Positions 10,930 to 18,759 of a DNA stretch of 64,000 nucleotides are shown piece after piece (position 1 is the stretch's first letter; every line of letters starts with the position of its first letter). Made by a program: the position numbers and the translations under genes. Source of the DNA: Burkholderiaceae bacterium (GTDB lineage Bacteria > Pseudomonadota > Gammaproteobacteria > Burkholderiales > Burkholderiaceae_C); NCBI GenBank assembly GCA_026125795.1, contig JAHCKM010000004.1:806001-870000 (forward strand), given 5' to 3'. A model generated the notes under the pieces. It worked only from the letters and a program-made list of their open reading frames with translations. It did no database searches and was not told the origin of the DNA.

Positions 10930-13900
10930 ATGAAATCGAAGAAGAGAAAAATGGTTCAACCCACGTTTGGCACCCTGGCGGCACTCCTGCTGCTGGCGGG
11001 GTGCTCGGGCTCGGGCGACAGCGACGACACCGTGGCCGTCAACGGCGACGTGGCGATCGCCTACGCCAAGCGCGTCAACACGTTGAGCATGAACCCGACC
11101 GACGGCGCGACATTCGCCGCTGGCGGCGACCTCATCATCCGCGAGAAGTCGTCGCCGAGCGCGCCGGAGCACAACGTCACCGCGGCCTACACGCGCGGTG
11201 TCGGCGATGTCTCGGACCCCGAGGTGTCGTACGACGGCAAGAAGATCGTCTTCGCGATGAACTGCCCCACGAGCAACAACGCGGCCATCGGCAGCGCGGC
11301 GTGCACGGGTCGCTGGAACATCTGGGAGTACACGCTGCCCAGCGGCGGTTTTGCCGGCGGCACGATGCGCCGTGTCACCAACTCGACCACCGACGACGAC
11401 GTCGACCCGTACTACCTGCCCAACGGCGGCTTCGTGTTCGCGTCCAACCGCCAGACGAAGACAGCGCAGACCAACGGCCAGGCCATCGGTGCCCAGCCGT
11501 ACTTTGCGCTCGACGAGTACGAGCGTGAGCGTGTGCTGAACCTGCACACGATGGACAACGACGGCGGCAACGTCACGCAGATCTCGAGCAACCAGAGCCA
11601 CGACCGCAACCCGGTGGTGCGGGACAACGGCAACATCATGTTCTCGCGCTGGGAGCACGTGGGACCACGCAACCGCTTCGCCGTGTTCCAGGTCAAGCCC
11701 GACGGCACCGACATGTTCGTGTTCTACGGTGCACAAAGCCCGGGCAACAGCTTCCTGCATCCGCGCGAGATGGACGCGAGCGGCCCTCATGCCGGCAAGC
11801 TGGTGTCGTCGCTGATGTCGCTGTCGGGCACGCAGGAAGGCGGCGCGCTGATGATGATCGATGCGGCCAACTACTCGGAGAACAACGCCCCGGCGCGCGC
11901 CGGATTGCCCTCCGGCCAGGGCCAGCGTCAGGTGACGCAGCAGGCGCTCAACGATGGCCGCGGCTTCTCTCGTTTTGGCCGCGTGACCACGCCGTATCCC
12001 CTGTGGGACGGCACCAACCGCGTGCTCGGCTCGTACCGGCCGTGCGAAGTGACCAGCACGGTTCCAGGCAGCGCTCCGCAGGTGGTGTCGTGTGCCACGC
12101 TGATCGACTCGGAAGTTGCCGCGCTGTCGCAGAACAACATGATGCGCGGCGCACCGGTGCAGGGCAACGGCCGCACGCTGCAGGACAACGTGCCGGCTTC
12201 GTACGCGGTCTACATGTTCGACCTGCAGCAGAACACGCAGCAGATCGTCGCCGCGCCGCCGGCCGGCTTCATGTATGTCGACCCGGTGGCGATCCAATCG
12301 CGCCGCGTGCCGCAGGTGGCGCAGAACACGCTGGTCGATGCCACGCTGGCCGCGCAGAACCTGGCGTTGATCGAGGTGCGCAGCGTGTACGACACCGACG
12401 GTCTCAACCGCATGGGCAACGTGATGCTGGCCGATACCGCCGTGGAGAAGCCGGCGTCGTGCGGCAACACGGCCATCGTGCAGACCACGCCGCCGGCCGA
12501 CCCCACCGAAACGCGGGGCTCGGTGCCCGATCTGCGCCGCATCAAGGATCCGGCAGATCCCGCCTACCAGTGCGCGCCGGCGCGCTTCGTGCGCGCGGTC
12601 CGGGCCGTCGCACCGCCGTCCAACATGATGGGTGGCCGCGAGGCCATCGGCGAGACCGAATTCGAGCAGCAGAAGATCCTCGGTTACGCGCCGGTGGAAC
12701 CTGACGGCTCGTTCAAGCTGAACGTGCCGGCCGACACGCCGCTCGCGCTGGCGATCGTCGATGCCAAGGGCCGCGCCATCCAAACCCACCTGAACTGGAT
12801 CCAGGTGCGCCCCGGAGAGCGTCGGACCTGCGACGGCTGCCACAGCCCGCGCCGCGGTGCGTCGCTGAACTCCGGCCCGCTGGTCGACCCGGCGAATCGT
12901 CCGGCTGCCTGGCTGCCGAGCATGGTGCCGAACCAGGGCGAGACGATGGCCTCGACTCGCACGCGACTCGACCCGACCGCGCTGCAGCTGGGCCCGGACA
13001 TGGTCTCGACCGACATCTGGGCCAACGCGGCCGCCGGCGGCGTGCCCCGTCCGTCGCTGGAGATCCGCTACGCCGGCAACGCCAATGCGGCCGATGACCT
13101 GGCCACGCTGGTGCCCGTGAACGGCATCATCAACTACGCGCAGCACGTGGCACCCATCTGGACGCGCAACCGCGGCGCCAGCACATGCACCAACTGCCAC
13201 GACGGCACCACCGGTCCGCTCGACCTGCGCTCCACCACGTCAGGCACCGGCCGCCTCACGTCGTACGAGGAGCTGCTGGTCGGAGACCCCGTGATCGATC
13301 CGGTCACCGGCCTACCGCAGATCGAGGTGCGCGAAGGCGTGCCGGAGGTCGTGCGCGGCGTGCCGCTGGTCGACACGATGGCCGGAAACGCGGTGGGCAT
13401 CACGCGGGGCAGCCGCCTGGGCGAAATCCTCTACGGCGAGGAGCTGAAAGCCGGCGCCGAGGCGCGCACCGCGCACCCGACCCCCACGGCACCCGACCAC
13501 GCGGCCATCCTCAACAAGGCCGAACTGCGTGTGGTCACCGAGTGGATGGACCTGGGCGGCCAGTACTTCAACAACCCGTTTGACAGCGGTGCGATGGCGG
13601 CCAACCCGCTCAGCGAGTCTGTGTTCAACACGCAGATCCATCCGATCCTGTCGACCACGTGCGCAGCGAGCTGCCACCAGGCCGGCGGTGTTCCGGACTC
13701 GACGGTGGCGCCGGGCACGTCGTTCCAGGGCAACCGCTTCGTGCTCACCGGCAGTGCGGAGGGCGATTTCGGTGTCACGCTGTCGATGATCTCCGACACG
13801 TGCAACCCGGCGTCCAACTACCTGCTGTCGCGTCCGTCGACCGCGCCGCACCCGTCGGGCGCGGCCTCCGGTGCCGCCGTGCCGCTGCCCGTGGGCAGCG

Positions 13901-13980
13901 CCGCCTACAACACGATCAGCAACTGGATCGCCGCCGGTTGCAGCGTGCAGACCAACAACGCAAGGACCGCGAGACGATGA
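10930..13980 (+). CDS. HzsA-like heme lipoprotein with PD40 repeats
   Basis: A 1,016-residue lipoprotein. The N-terminal basic and hydrophobic signal ends in LLAGC, with lipid-accepting Cys25. Residues about 90-330 carry PD40/TolB-like beta-propeller repeats (VSDPEVSYDGKKIVFA, DVDPYYLPNGGFVFASNR, DRNPVVRDNGNIMFSRWE). The later part resembles the hydrazine-synthase alpha-subunit (HzsA) family, with GERRTCDGCH. Heme-type motifs are CDGCH (634), CTNCH (753) and the non-standard CAASCH (911, three residues between cysteines). Many other cysteines suggest disulfides. A strong AAGGAGG site fixes the ATG. It overlaps the next gene by ATGA. Hydrazine synthesis is very unlikely here because only the HzsA-like part occurs, so I read it as an outer-envelope electron-transfer or sensor lipoprotein of unknown substrate. 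Confidence 0.82.
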   Translation: MKSKKRKMVQPTFGTLAALLLLAGCSGSGDSDDTVAVNGDVAIAYAKRVNTLSMNPTDGATFAAGGDLIIREKSSPSAPEHNVTAAYTRGVGDVSDPEVSYDGKKIVFAMNCPTSNNAAIGSAACTGRWNIWEYTLPSGGFAGGTMRRVTNSTTDDDVDPYYLPNGGFVFASNRQTKTAQTNGQAIGAQPYFALDEYERERVLNLHTMDNDGGNVTQISSNQSHDRNPVVRDNGNIMFSRWEHVGPRNRFAVFQVKPDGTDMFVFYGAQSPGNSFLHPREMDASGPHAGKLVSSLMSLSGTQEGGALMMIDAANYSENNAPARAGLPSGQGQRQVTQQALNDGRGFSRFGRVTTPYPLWDGTNRVLGSYRPCEVTSTVPGSAPQVVSCATLIDSEVAALSQNNMMRGAPVQGNGRTLQDNVPASYAVYMFDLQQNTQQIVAAPPAGFMYVDPVAIQSRRVPQVAQNTLVDATLAAQNLALIEVRSVYDTDGLNRMGNVMLADTAVEKPASCGNTAIVQTTPPADPTETRGSVPDLRRIKDPADPAYQCAPARFVRAVRAVAPPSNMMGGREAIGETEFEQQKILGYAPVEPDGSFKLNVPADTPLALAIVDAKGRAIQTHLNWIQVRPGERRTCDGCHSPRRGASLNSGPLVDPANRPAAWLPSMVPNQGETMASTRTRLDPTALQLGPDMVSTDIWANAAAGGVPRPSLEIRYAGNANAADDLATLVPVNGIINYAQHVAPIWTRNRGASTCTNCHDGTTGPLDLRSTTSGTGRLTSYEELLVGDPVIDPVTGLPQIEVREGVPEVVRGVPLVDTMAGNAVGITRGSRLGEILYGEELKAGAEARTAHPTPTAPDHAAILNKAELRVVTEWMDLGGQYFNNPFDSGAMAANPLSESVFNTQIHPILSTTCAASCHQAGGVPDSTVAPGTSFQGNRFVLTGSAEGDFGVTLSMISDTCNPASNYLLSRPSTAPHPSGAASGAAVPLPVGSAAYNTISNWIAAGCSVQTNNARTARR

Positions 13981-14702
13981 CGGACGAGTCAACGATGGGC
14001 CGCTCCCGAGGTGACTCGACCCCCTTGGGGGGCGGCGGCGGGCCCTTGCCGCCGCCTGGGGGCGCGTTCACGCAGCGAATCAGGCGGTCCGCTGCGACGG
14101 TGCGAGGCACCGTCGCAGCGGCCGCCGCCGTTTTGGGCCTCGTGTCCTGCGGCGGTGGCGGGAGCAACCCGCTCGACAATCCCGGCACGCTGAGCAACCC
14201 TCAGCTCACGGGCAACCAGCGGCTGGCGTTTGCCTACTTCCAGCGCTGTGTATTCCCGATCTTCAATGCGCAGCTGCCGATCCGATTTGCCGACGGCACG
14301 ACGTCGGTCAACACCTGCGCGGCGTCGGGTTGCCACGACAACACCAACGGCACCGGCGGCGCATTTCGTGTGATTGGCAACGCGGCGCCGATCGACCTCA
14401 CCAATCCGGCCAACACACCGGACATCATCCGTGCCAGCGACATGTACAAGAATTTCTTCTCGGCGCAGGGTGAGGTGGTATTCGGTTCGCCGATGACCTC
14501 GCGCATCCTGGCCAAGCCGATGGTCAACGGCGTGCTGCACGGGGGCGGTCTGATCTTCGACAGCGCGCAGGATCCCAATGCGCGTCTGATCCAGTACTGG
14601 GTCAACAACCCGGCGCCCACCGGTGCCGACGAGTTCAGCAACGCCACGTTCGGCATGTTCACGCCGGCCGATCCCAACACCGGCGCCTGCAACACCCAAT
14701 GA
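13977..14702 (+). CDS. Lipoprotein with a CX4CH heme-like motif
   Basis: A 241-residue predicted lipoprotein translationally coupled (ATGA) to both neighbours. The lipobox LGLVSC places the lipidated cysteine at residue 58, unusually far from the start. The first 35 residues are encoded by a GC-rich palindromic segment (14018-14056), giving a low-complexity PLGGGGGPLPPPGG peptide, so a GTG at 14100 that would leave a 17-residue signal peptide is a plausible true start. The mature part has FAYFQRCVFPIFNAQLP and a CAASGCH motif at 114-120 (four residues between cysteines), as in some c-type heme sites. I do not recognise a named family. It resembles the last domain of the preceding protein (QIHPILSTTCAASCH), suggesting that the two proteins work together. 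Confidence 0.75.
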   Translation: MTDESTMGRSRGDSTPLGGGGGPLPPPGGAFTQRIRRSAATVRGTVAAAAAVLGLVSCGGGGSNPLDNPGTLSNPQLTGNQRLAFAYFQRCVFPIFNAQLPIRFADGTTSVNTCAASGCHDNTNGTGGAFRVIGNAAPIDLTNPANTPDIIRASDMYKNFFSAQGEVVFGSPMTSRILAKPMVNGVLHGGGLIFDSAQDPNARLIQYWVNNPAPTGADEFSNATFGMFTPADPNTGACNTQ

Positions 14703-15517
14703 AGCTGCTTCTGGCCGACCGGCCGCAGGGGTGCCGGGAGCTGGCCCGTTCTGTCATCGTGTGCGCGGCGCTGGCGATCGCTGCAATGATCGCTGCGCCG
14801 CCCGCGCGCGCGGCCGATCAGGCTATGCGGGCTGGGGCGGCCGACGGGGCCGAAAGGCTCAGGGTCGCCGATCCTTATCTTGAAATGCACACAGGCCCCG
14901 GAAGGGGCTTTCCGGTCTTCTTCGTGGTGCAGCGCGACGACTGGGTGGTGGTGCAACTGCGCCACACCGACTGGTACAAGGTGCGCACCGAAGGCGGCAA
15001 GGAAGGTTGGGTGCACCGCTCGCAGCTCGTGAACACGTTCACCGAAGCCGGCGGGCAGAAGACCTTCCGCGACATCGCGCTCGACGACTACCTCTCGCGC
15101 AGGGTGCAGCTCGGCGCCGCCTGGGGCCGCTTCAAGAAGGAGCCGATGCTCAAGCTGTGGACCAGCTACAAGTTCACCGAGACGCTGAGCCTCGAAGCCA
15201 CCATCGGCCAGGTACAGGGCACGTTCTCCGGCACCGACATCTGGCACGTCAACCTGATGAGCGAGCCGTGGTCCGACCAGCGGCTGTCGCCGTTCTTCTC
15301 GATCGGCGTCGGACGCTTCAAGAATCTGCCCAATCAGACGCTGGTGAGCGCGCTGCCCACCGACGCCAAACTCTCCAACGCATCGGTCGGTGTGCGCTAC
15401 TACCTCACCGATCGCTTCATCGTGCGCGCAGACTACACGCTGTACACGGCGTTCGTCGGCGATACGCGCACCGGCGAATACCGGGCCAAGACGATCGGCC
15501 TGGCGTTCTTCTTCTAA
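14699..15517 (+). CDS. SH3-domain outer-membrane beta-barrel protein
   Basis: A 272-residue exported protein. A signal peptide covers about residues 15-39 (cleavage near ARA-AD). Residues 55-112 form a bacterial SH3-like domain (LRVADPYLEMHTGPGRGFPV, then GKEGWVHRSQLV), often a peptidoglycan- or protein-binding module. From about residue 125 the alternating pattern and the terminal phenylalanines (GLAFFF) indicate an eight-stranded outer-membrane barrel of the type found in myxobacterial OMP families. Overlap by ATGA with the upstream lipoprotein implies coupled translation. An SH3 domain fused to a barrel could tether cell wall to outer membrane. Function is inferred only from architecture. 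Confidence 0.78.
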   Translation: MKLLLADRPQGCRELARSVIVCAALAIAAMIAAPPARAADQAMRAGAADGAERLRVADPYLEMHTGPGRGFPVFFVVQRDDWVVVQLRHTDWYKVRTEGGKEGWVHRSQLVNTFTEAGGQKTFRDIALDDYLSRRVQLGAAWGRFKKEPMLKLWTSYKFTETLSLEATIGQVQGTFSGTDIWHVNLMSEPWSDQRLSPFFSIGVGRFKNLPNQTLVSALPTDAKLSNASVGVRYYLTDRFIVRADYTLYTAFVGDTRTGEYRAKTIGLAFFF

Positions 15518-15542
15518 GCCGCTCTTTGACACGTTCAGCAAC

Positions 15543-16205
15543 ATGCGCACCTTCGCCCGCACCCTGATCTTGATTTCGCTGGCCGCGGCGCCGGCGCTGG
15601 CCGCGGCGCAGGCCACGCCGCCGCAGCCAAGCAACGAGCAGGTGATCCAGCCGCAGGTCGACCGGCGCGAAATCAAGCTGCCCAAGTACCCGTCGAAGGA
15701 CTTCGCGATCGGCGTGTTCGGCGGCACCTACTCGACGCAGAACTTCGGCGCCAGCGCTGTGGCCGGCGTGCGTCTGGGGTACCACATCACCGAGGACATC
15801 TTCGTCGACGCCGTCTACGCGCAGACCAAAGTGAGCGACGAGAACTACCGCCAGATCCTGAGCGGCGGCCTGTTCGCGCAGCCGGAAGAGAAGCTCAAGT
15901 ACTACAACCTCTCGGCTGGGTACAACATCCTGCCCGGCGAGGTGTTCTGGGGCCGCAACCGCGCGTGGGCATCGGCGCTGTACGTGATCGCAGGCATCGG
16001 CAACACCAATTTCGTCGCCAGCGACAAGGTCAACCGTCGCAACAGCCAGACCATCAATTTCGGCCTCGGCACGCGCGTGTTGTTCTGGGACCGCGTCGCG
16101 CTGCAGGTGGACCTGCGTTCGCACCACTTCACGCTCGACATCCTCGGCCGCAACGAGAGCACGAAGAACCTCGAGCTCACCGGTGGCGTGACCTTCTACT
16201 TCTGA
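15543..16205 (+). CDS. Outer-membrane beta-barrel protein
   Basis: A 220-residue exported barrel. The signal peptide MRTFARTLILISLAAAPALA ends near residue 22, a short proline-rich linker follows, and the remainder is a repeated beta-hairpin pattern (FAIGVFGGTYSTQNFG, LGYHITEDIFVDAVYAQTKV, KYYNLSAGYNILPGEVF) ending in GGVTFYF with a C-terminal aromatic residue recognised by the BAM machinery. It resembles the outer-membrane beta-barrel domain family first described in Myxococcus and its relatives (family recognition, not verified here). It sits between the SH3-barrel gene and the thioredoxin in the same operon, so the locus encodes two similar small barrels. Confidence 0.8.
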   Translation: MRTFARTLILISLAAAPALAAAQATPPQPSNEQVIQPQVDRREIKLPKYPSKDFAIGVFGGTYSTQNFGASAVAGVRLGYHITEDIFVDAVYAQTKVSDENYRQILSGGLFAQPEEKLKYYNLSAGYNILPGEVFWGRNRAWASALYVIAGIGNTNFVASDKVNRRNSQTINFGLGTRVLFWDRVALQVDLRSHHFTLDILGRNESTKNLELTGGVTFYF

Positions 16206-16233
16206 CCTCGAATCCTGACTTCCGGACTCACAC

Positions 16234-16758
16234 ATGAGCCCAAGCCTGCGTCCTCTGGTGTCCTCCATCAGCCGTCCGTTGCTGGCGCTGCTGCTCGCCG
16301 CCGCAGCCCCATGGACGGCCTCGGCGCCGCTGGCGCCCACGGTGCCCGCGCCCGACTTCACGCTGCGCACGCTCGACGGGCAAAAGCTGCGTCTGGGCGA
16401 GCAGCGTGGCCGTGTGGTGCTGGTGAACTTCTGGGCCACCTGGTGCGGCCCATGCCGGCAGGAGATGCCGCACTTGAACAAGCTGTACGAGAAGTACAAG
16501 TCGTCCGGCTTCGTGCTGCTGGGCGTCAACGTCGACGACGACACGCGCCAAGCCGCCGGGGTGGCCGACAAGTTGGGCGTCCGGTTTCCGGTGCTGCCCG
16601 ACATCGACAAGCGCGTCAGCCGGCAATACGACCTGAGCGCCATGCCGTCCACCGTGCTGATCGACCGCGACGGCAAGGTCCGCTACCTGCATCGGGGCTA
16701 CCAGAGTGGCTATGAGGCCACGTACGACAAGCAGATCCGGGAGTTGCTGAAGGAATGA
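16234..16758 (+). CDS. TlpA-type periplasmic thioredoxin
   Basis: A 174-residue TlpA/ResA-like thioredoxin. A signal peptide covers residues 1-31. The thioredoxin fold starts with PAPDFTLRTLDGQKLRL, and the active site WCGPC has Cys71 and Cys74. The cis-proline motif SAMPSTVLIDRDGKV is present, so a redox-active enzyme is expected. ResA/TlpA proteins keep apo-cytochrome cysteines reduced or reduce disulfides in client proteins, which fits a cluster rich in CXnCH motifs. It overlaps the DUF4266 gene by ATGA. The order TlpA, DUF4266, DUF3570 is, to my recollection, recurrent in proteobacteria, often with ApbE nearby. Confidence 0.9.
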   Translation: MSPSLRPLVSSISRPLLALLLAAAAPWTASAPLAPTVPAPDFTLRTLDGQKLRLGEQRGRVVLVNFWATWCGPCRQEMPHLNKLYEKYKSSGFVLLGVNVDDDTRQAAGVADKLGVRFPVLPDIDKRVSRQYDLSAMPSTVLIDRDGKVRYLHRGYQSGYEATYDKQIRELLKE

Positions 16759-16976
16759 AGAGACTGCTGCTCATCTGCGCGGTCGGCGCTGCTGTCGGCG
16801 GCTGCGCGTTCCCCGAGCCGTGGGTCAAGCCTTACGAGCGCGAGCGCCTGGCCGATCCGATCATGAAGCTGCAGCGCGAGTCGCTGGCCGCCAAGCACAA
16901 CGAGCACGTGCGCGAGGTGCGCGAAGGCTCGCGCGGTGGCAACGGCGTGCAAGGGGGCGGCTGTGGCTGCAACTGA
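16755..16976 (+). CDS. DUF4266 small lipoprotein
   Basis: A 73-residue protein of the DUF4266 family. The signal MKRLLLICAVGAAVGGCAF contains a lipobox with Cys17. The core PWVKPYERERLADPIM is the family signature, and the C-terminus is glycine-rich, ending in GGGCGCN, where two cysteines close together could bind metal or be modified. It is coupled to tlpA by ATGA overlap and itself overlaps the predicted GTG start of the DUF3570 gene. Its function is unknown. Consistent co-location with DUF3570, a thioredoxin and ApbE suggests a shared periplasmic redox or maturation role. Confidence 0.85.
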   Translation: MKRLLLICAVGAAVGGCAFPEPWVKPYERERLADPIMKLQRESLAAKHNEHVREVREGSRGGNGVQGGGCGCN

Positions 16977-18108
16977 CGCGGTGCTGCAGTTGCTTCGCCA
17001 TCTCGGCCGCGGGCTGCGCGCCTTGTTGCAGGCCGGTCCGTTCGCCGGTTTGATCGGCGGCGCACTGTCGAGTGCACCGGCCGGCGCCGCCACGCTGCCC
17101 GAGGACAAGGCCGAGGCGATGTATCACCTCTATGACGGCGGGGGCGTCGAGGCGTCGGGCCCGTCGCTGCTGGTGCGCAAGAGCCTGTTCGACAAAGTGT
17201 CGTTGTCGGGCACCTACTACGTCGACATGGTCAGCAACGCGTCGATCGACGTGGTGACCACCGCCAGCCCGTTCAAGGAGACGCGCACCGAATACGGCCT
17301 GGCCGCCGACTACCTGTACCGCGACGCGCTGATCAGCCTGTCGGCCAGCACCAGCGACGAGCCCGACTACAAGGCCGACGGCGTCAGCATCGACGTGTCG
17401 CAAGAGGTGTTCGGCGGCATGACCACGGTGAACATGGGCTTCACGCGCGGCAACGACAAGGTCGGCAAGAAGGGCGACTTCGGGTTCTTCGACTACGCCA
17501 AGCACTGGCGCTACCGGCTCGGCGTGACGCAGATACTGACGCCGCGCTGGCTGGCGAGCCTCGGGCTCGAGGCGGTCTCCGACGAAGGGTTCCTCGGCAG
17601 TCCCTACCGTGCCGCGCGCGTGTTCGGCGCCGCGGTGCCCGAGCGCAACCCGCGCACACGCTCGAGCCGCTCGATCAAGCTGAGCACCATTGCCGAGGTG
17701 CGCCCGCGCACGTCGGTGCATGCCGAGTACCGCTACTTCTACGACACGTGGGACATCAAGGCCCACACCTTTCAGACTGGCGCCAGCGGCTACGTCGGCG
17801 AGTCGTTCCAGATCGATGGTTATGTGCGTTACTACAAGCAGAGCAAGGCGCTGTTCTACAGCGACAACGCCGCCGTCGATACCACCTACATCTCGCGCAA
17901 CCGCCAGCTCGGCAGCTTCAACAGCCTGACACCGGGCGCGCGCGTGACCTACGTCTACAAGCAGGTGCCCGGCCAGTACGAAATCAAGGGCCACCTGAAC
18001 TACGAGCTGATCCAGTTCAAGTTCAAGGACTTCACCGACATCCGCACCGGCCAGCTGTACGAGCACAACGCGCACGTGCTGCAGTTGCTGGTGACGGCCA
18101 CGTTCTGA
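16963..18108 (+). CDS. DUF3570 outer-membrane protein
   Basis: A 381-residue DUF3570-family protein. I chose GTG 16963 because AAGGGGGC lies at ideal distance and the reading then overlaps the end of the DUF4266 gene by 14 bases; an ATG at 16936 is possible but has no better site. A signal-like segment (LLQAGPFAGLIGGALSSAPAGA) precedes the mature start at EDKAEAMYHLYDGGG. The body is rich in alternating polar and hydrophobic strands (LSGTYYVDMVSNASIDVVTT, HAEYRYFYDTWDIKAHTF) and ends in VLQLLVTATF, as expected for a large outer-membrane beta-barrel. The molecular function is unknown. It is the largest barrel candidate of the operon and might be the conduit or anchor for the neighbouring lipoproteins. 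Confidence 0.83.
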   Translation: MAATDAVLQLLRHLGRGLRALLQAGPFAGLIGGALSSAPAGAATLPEDKAEAMYHLYDGGGVEASGPSLLVRKSLFDKVSLSGTYYVDMVSNASIDVVTTASPFKETRTEYGLAADYLYRDALISLSASTSDEPDYKADGVSIDVSQEVFGGMTTVNMGFTRGNDKVGKKGDFGFFDYAKHWRYRLGVTQILTPRWLASLGLEAVSDEGFLGSPYRAARVFGAAVPERNPRTRSSRSIKLSTIAEVRPRTSVHAEYRYFYDTWDIKAHTFQTGASGYVGESFQIDGYVRYYKQSKALFYSDNAAVDTTYISRNRQLGSFNSLTPGARVTYVYKQVPGQYEIKGHLNYELIQFKFKDFTDIRTGQLYEHNAHVLQLLVTATF

Positions 18109-18137
18109 TCGCCCCTCTTCTTCGAAGCGAGCGCAGC

Positions 18138-18752
18138 ATGATCCGTCGTTTCCTCCAAGCCCTCTCATTCGGTGCGTTGCTCGTCGCACAGCACGTCAGC
18201 GTGTCGGCGCAAGCCACCAAGGCGACCGAGCCGGCGGCCGCGGCGAGCGCACCGGCTCTGAGCAACGCGCCGGTTTCCACCGCGGCCGTGGCTCCAGCCG
18301 CCGCGCCGGCCAGCCTTGACAGCCGGATCCAGGACCTCAAGGGCGATGTGATCCGCCTGAACCGCGATCTGCTGGTGCTGGAGGAGGAGCTGCTGTTTCC
18401 GGCCAACACGCAGGTGGCGTTGTTCGTGTCGATGGATGTCGGCAAGCTGTTCGAGCTCGACTCGGTGCAGATCAAGCTCGACGACAAGGTGGTGACCAAC
18501 TACCTCTACACGCCGCTGGAGGTGCAGGCGCTGCACCGCGGCGGCGTGCAGCGCGTATACCTCGGCAACCTGAGGGCAGGCACGCACGAGATCGTCGCGT
18601 TCTTCACCGGCAAGGGCCCGCACGAGCGCGACTACAAGCGCGGCGCCACGATCAAGTTCGACAAAGGCACCGATCCCAAATACATCGAGCTGCGCATCAA
18701 GGACTCCACCGGCAAGCTGCAGCCCGAGTTCGACGTCAAGATCTGGCAGTGA
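18138..18752 (+). CDS. Exported coiled-coil protein of unknown function
   Basis: A 204-residue exported protein that I cannot name. A signal peptide (FLQALSFGALLVAQHVSVSA) is followed by an alanine-rich linker, then a short helical segment LDSRIQDLKGDVIRLNRDLL with heptad-like spacing, and from about residue 90 a beta-rich domain with PANTQVALFVSMDVGKLF, VQIKLDDKVV, YLGNLRAGTHEIVAFFTG and YIELRIKD, similar in pattern to a carbohydrate- or PEGA-type sandwich. It lies between DUF3570 and the first TPR protein, 7 bp before the latter. A periplasmic structural or adaptor role is inferred only from context. Confidence 0.7.
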   Translation: MIRRFLQALSFGALLVAQHVSVSAQATKATEPAAAASAPALSNAPVSTAAVAPAAAPASLDSRIQDLKGDVIRLNRDLLVLEEELLFPANTQVALFVSMDVGKLFELDSVQIKLDDKVVTNYLYTPLEVQALHRGGVQRVYLGNLRAGTHEIVAFFTGKGPHERDYKRGATIKFDKGTDPKYIELRIKDSTGKLQPEFDVKIWQ

Positions 18753-18759
18753 AGTCGTG

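Noticed and set aside
10609-13200. Minus-strand open frame of about 860 codons opposite the HzsA-like gene
   Set aside because: It lies entirely antisense to a gene with a strong ribosome site, signal peptide and heme motifs; its product is low-complexity and has no family features.
10930-13980. Possible hydrazine synthase, implying anammox
   Set aside because: Only an HzsA-like fold is present; no HzsB/C, hydrazine dehydrogenase or anammox context. The HzsA-related family is broader than anammox enzymes.
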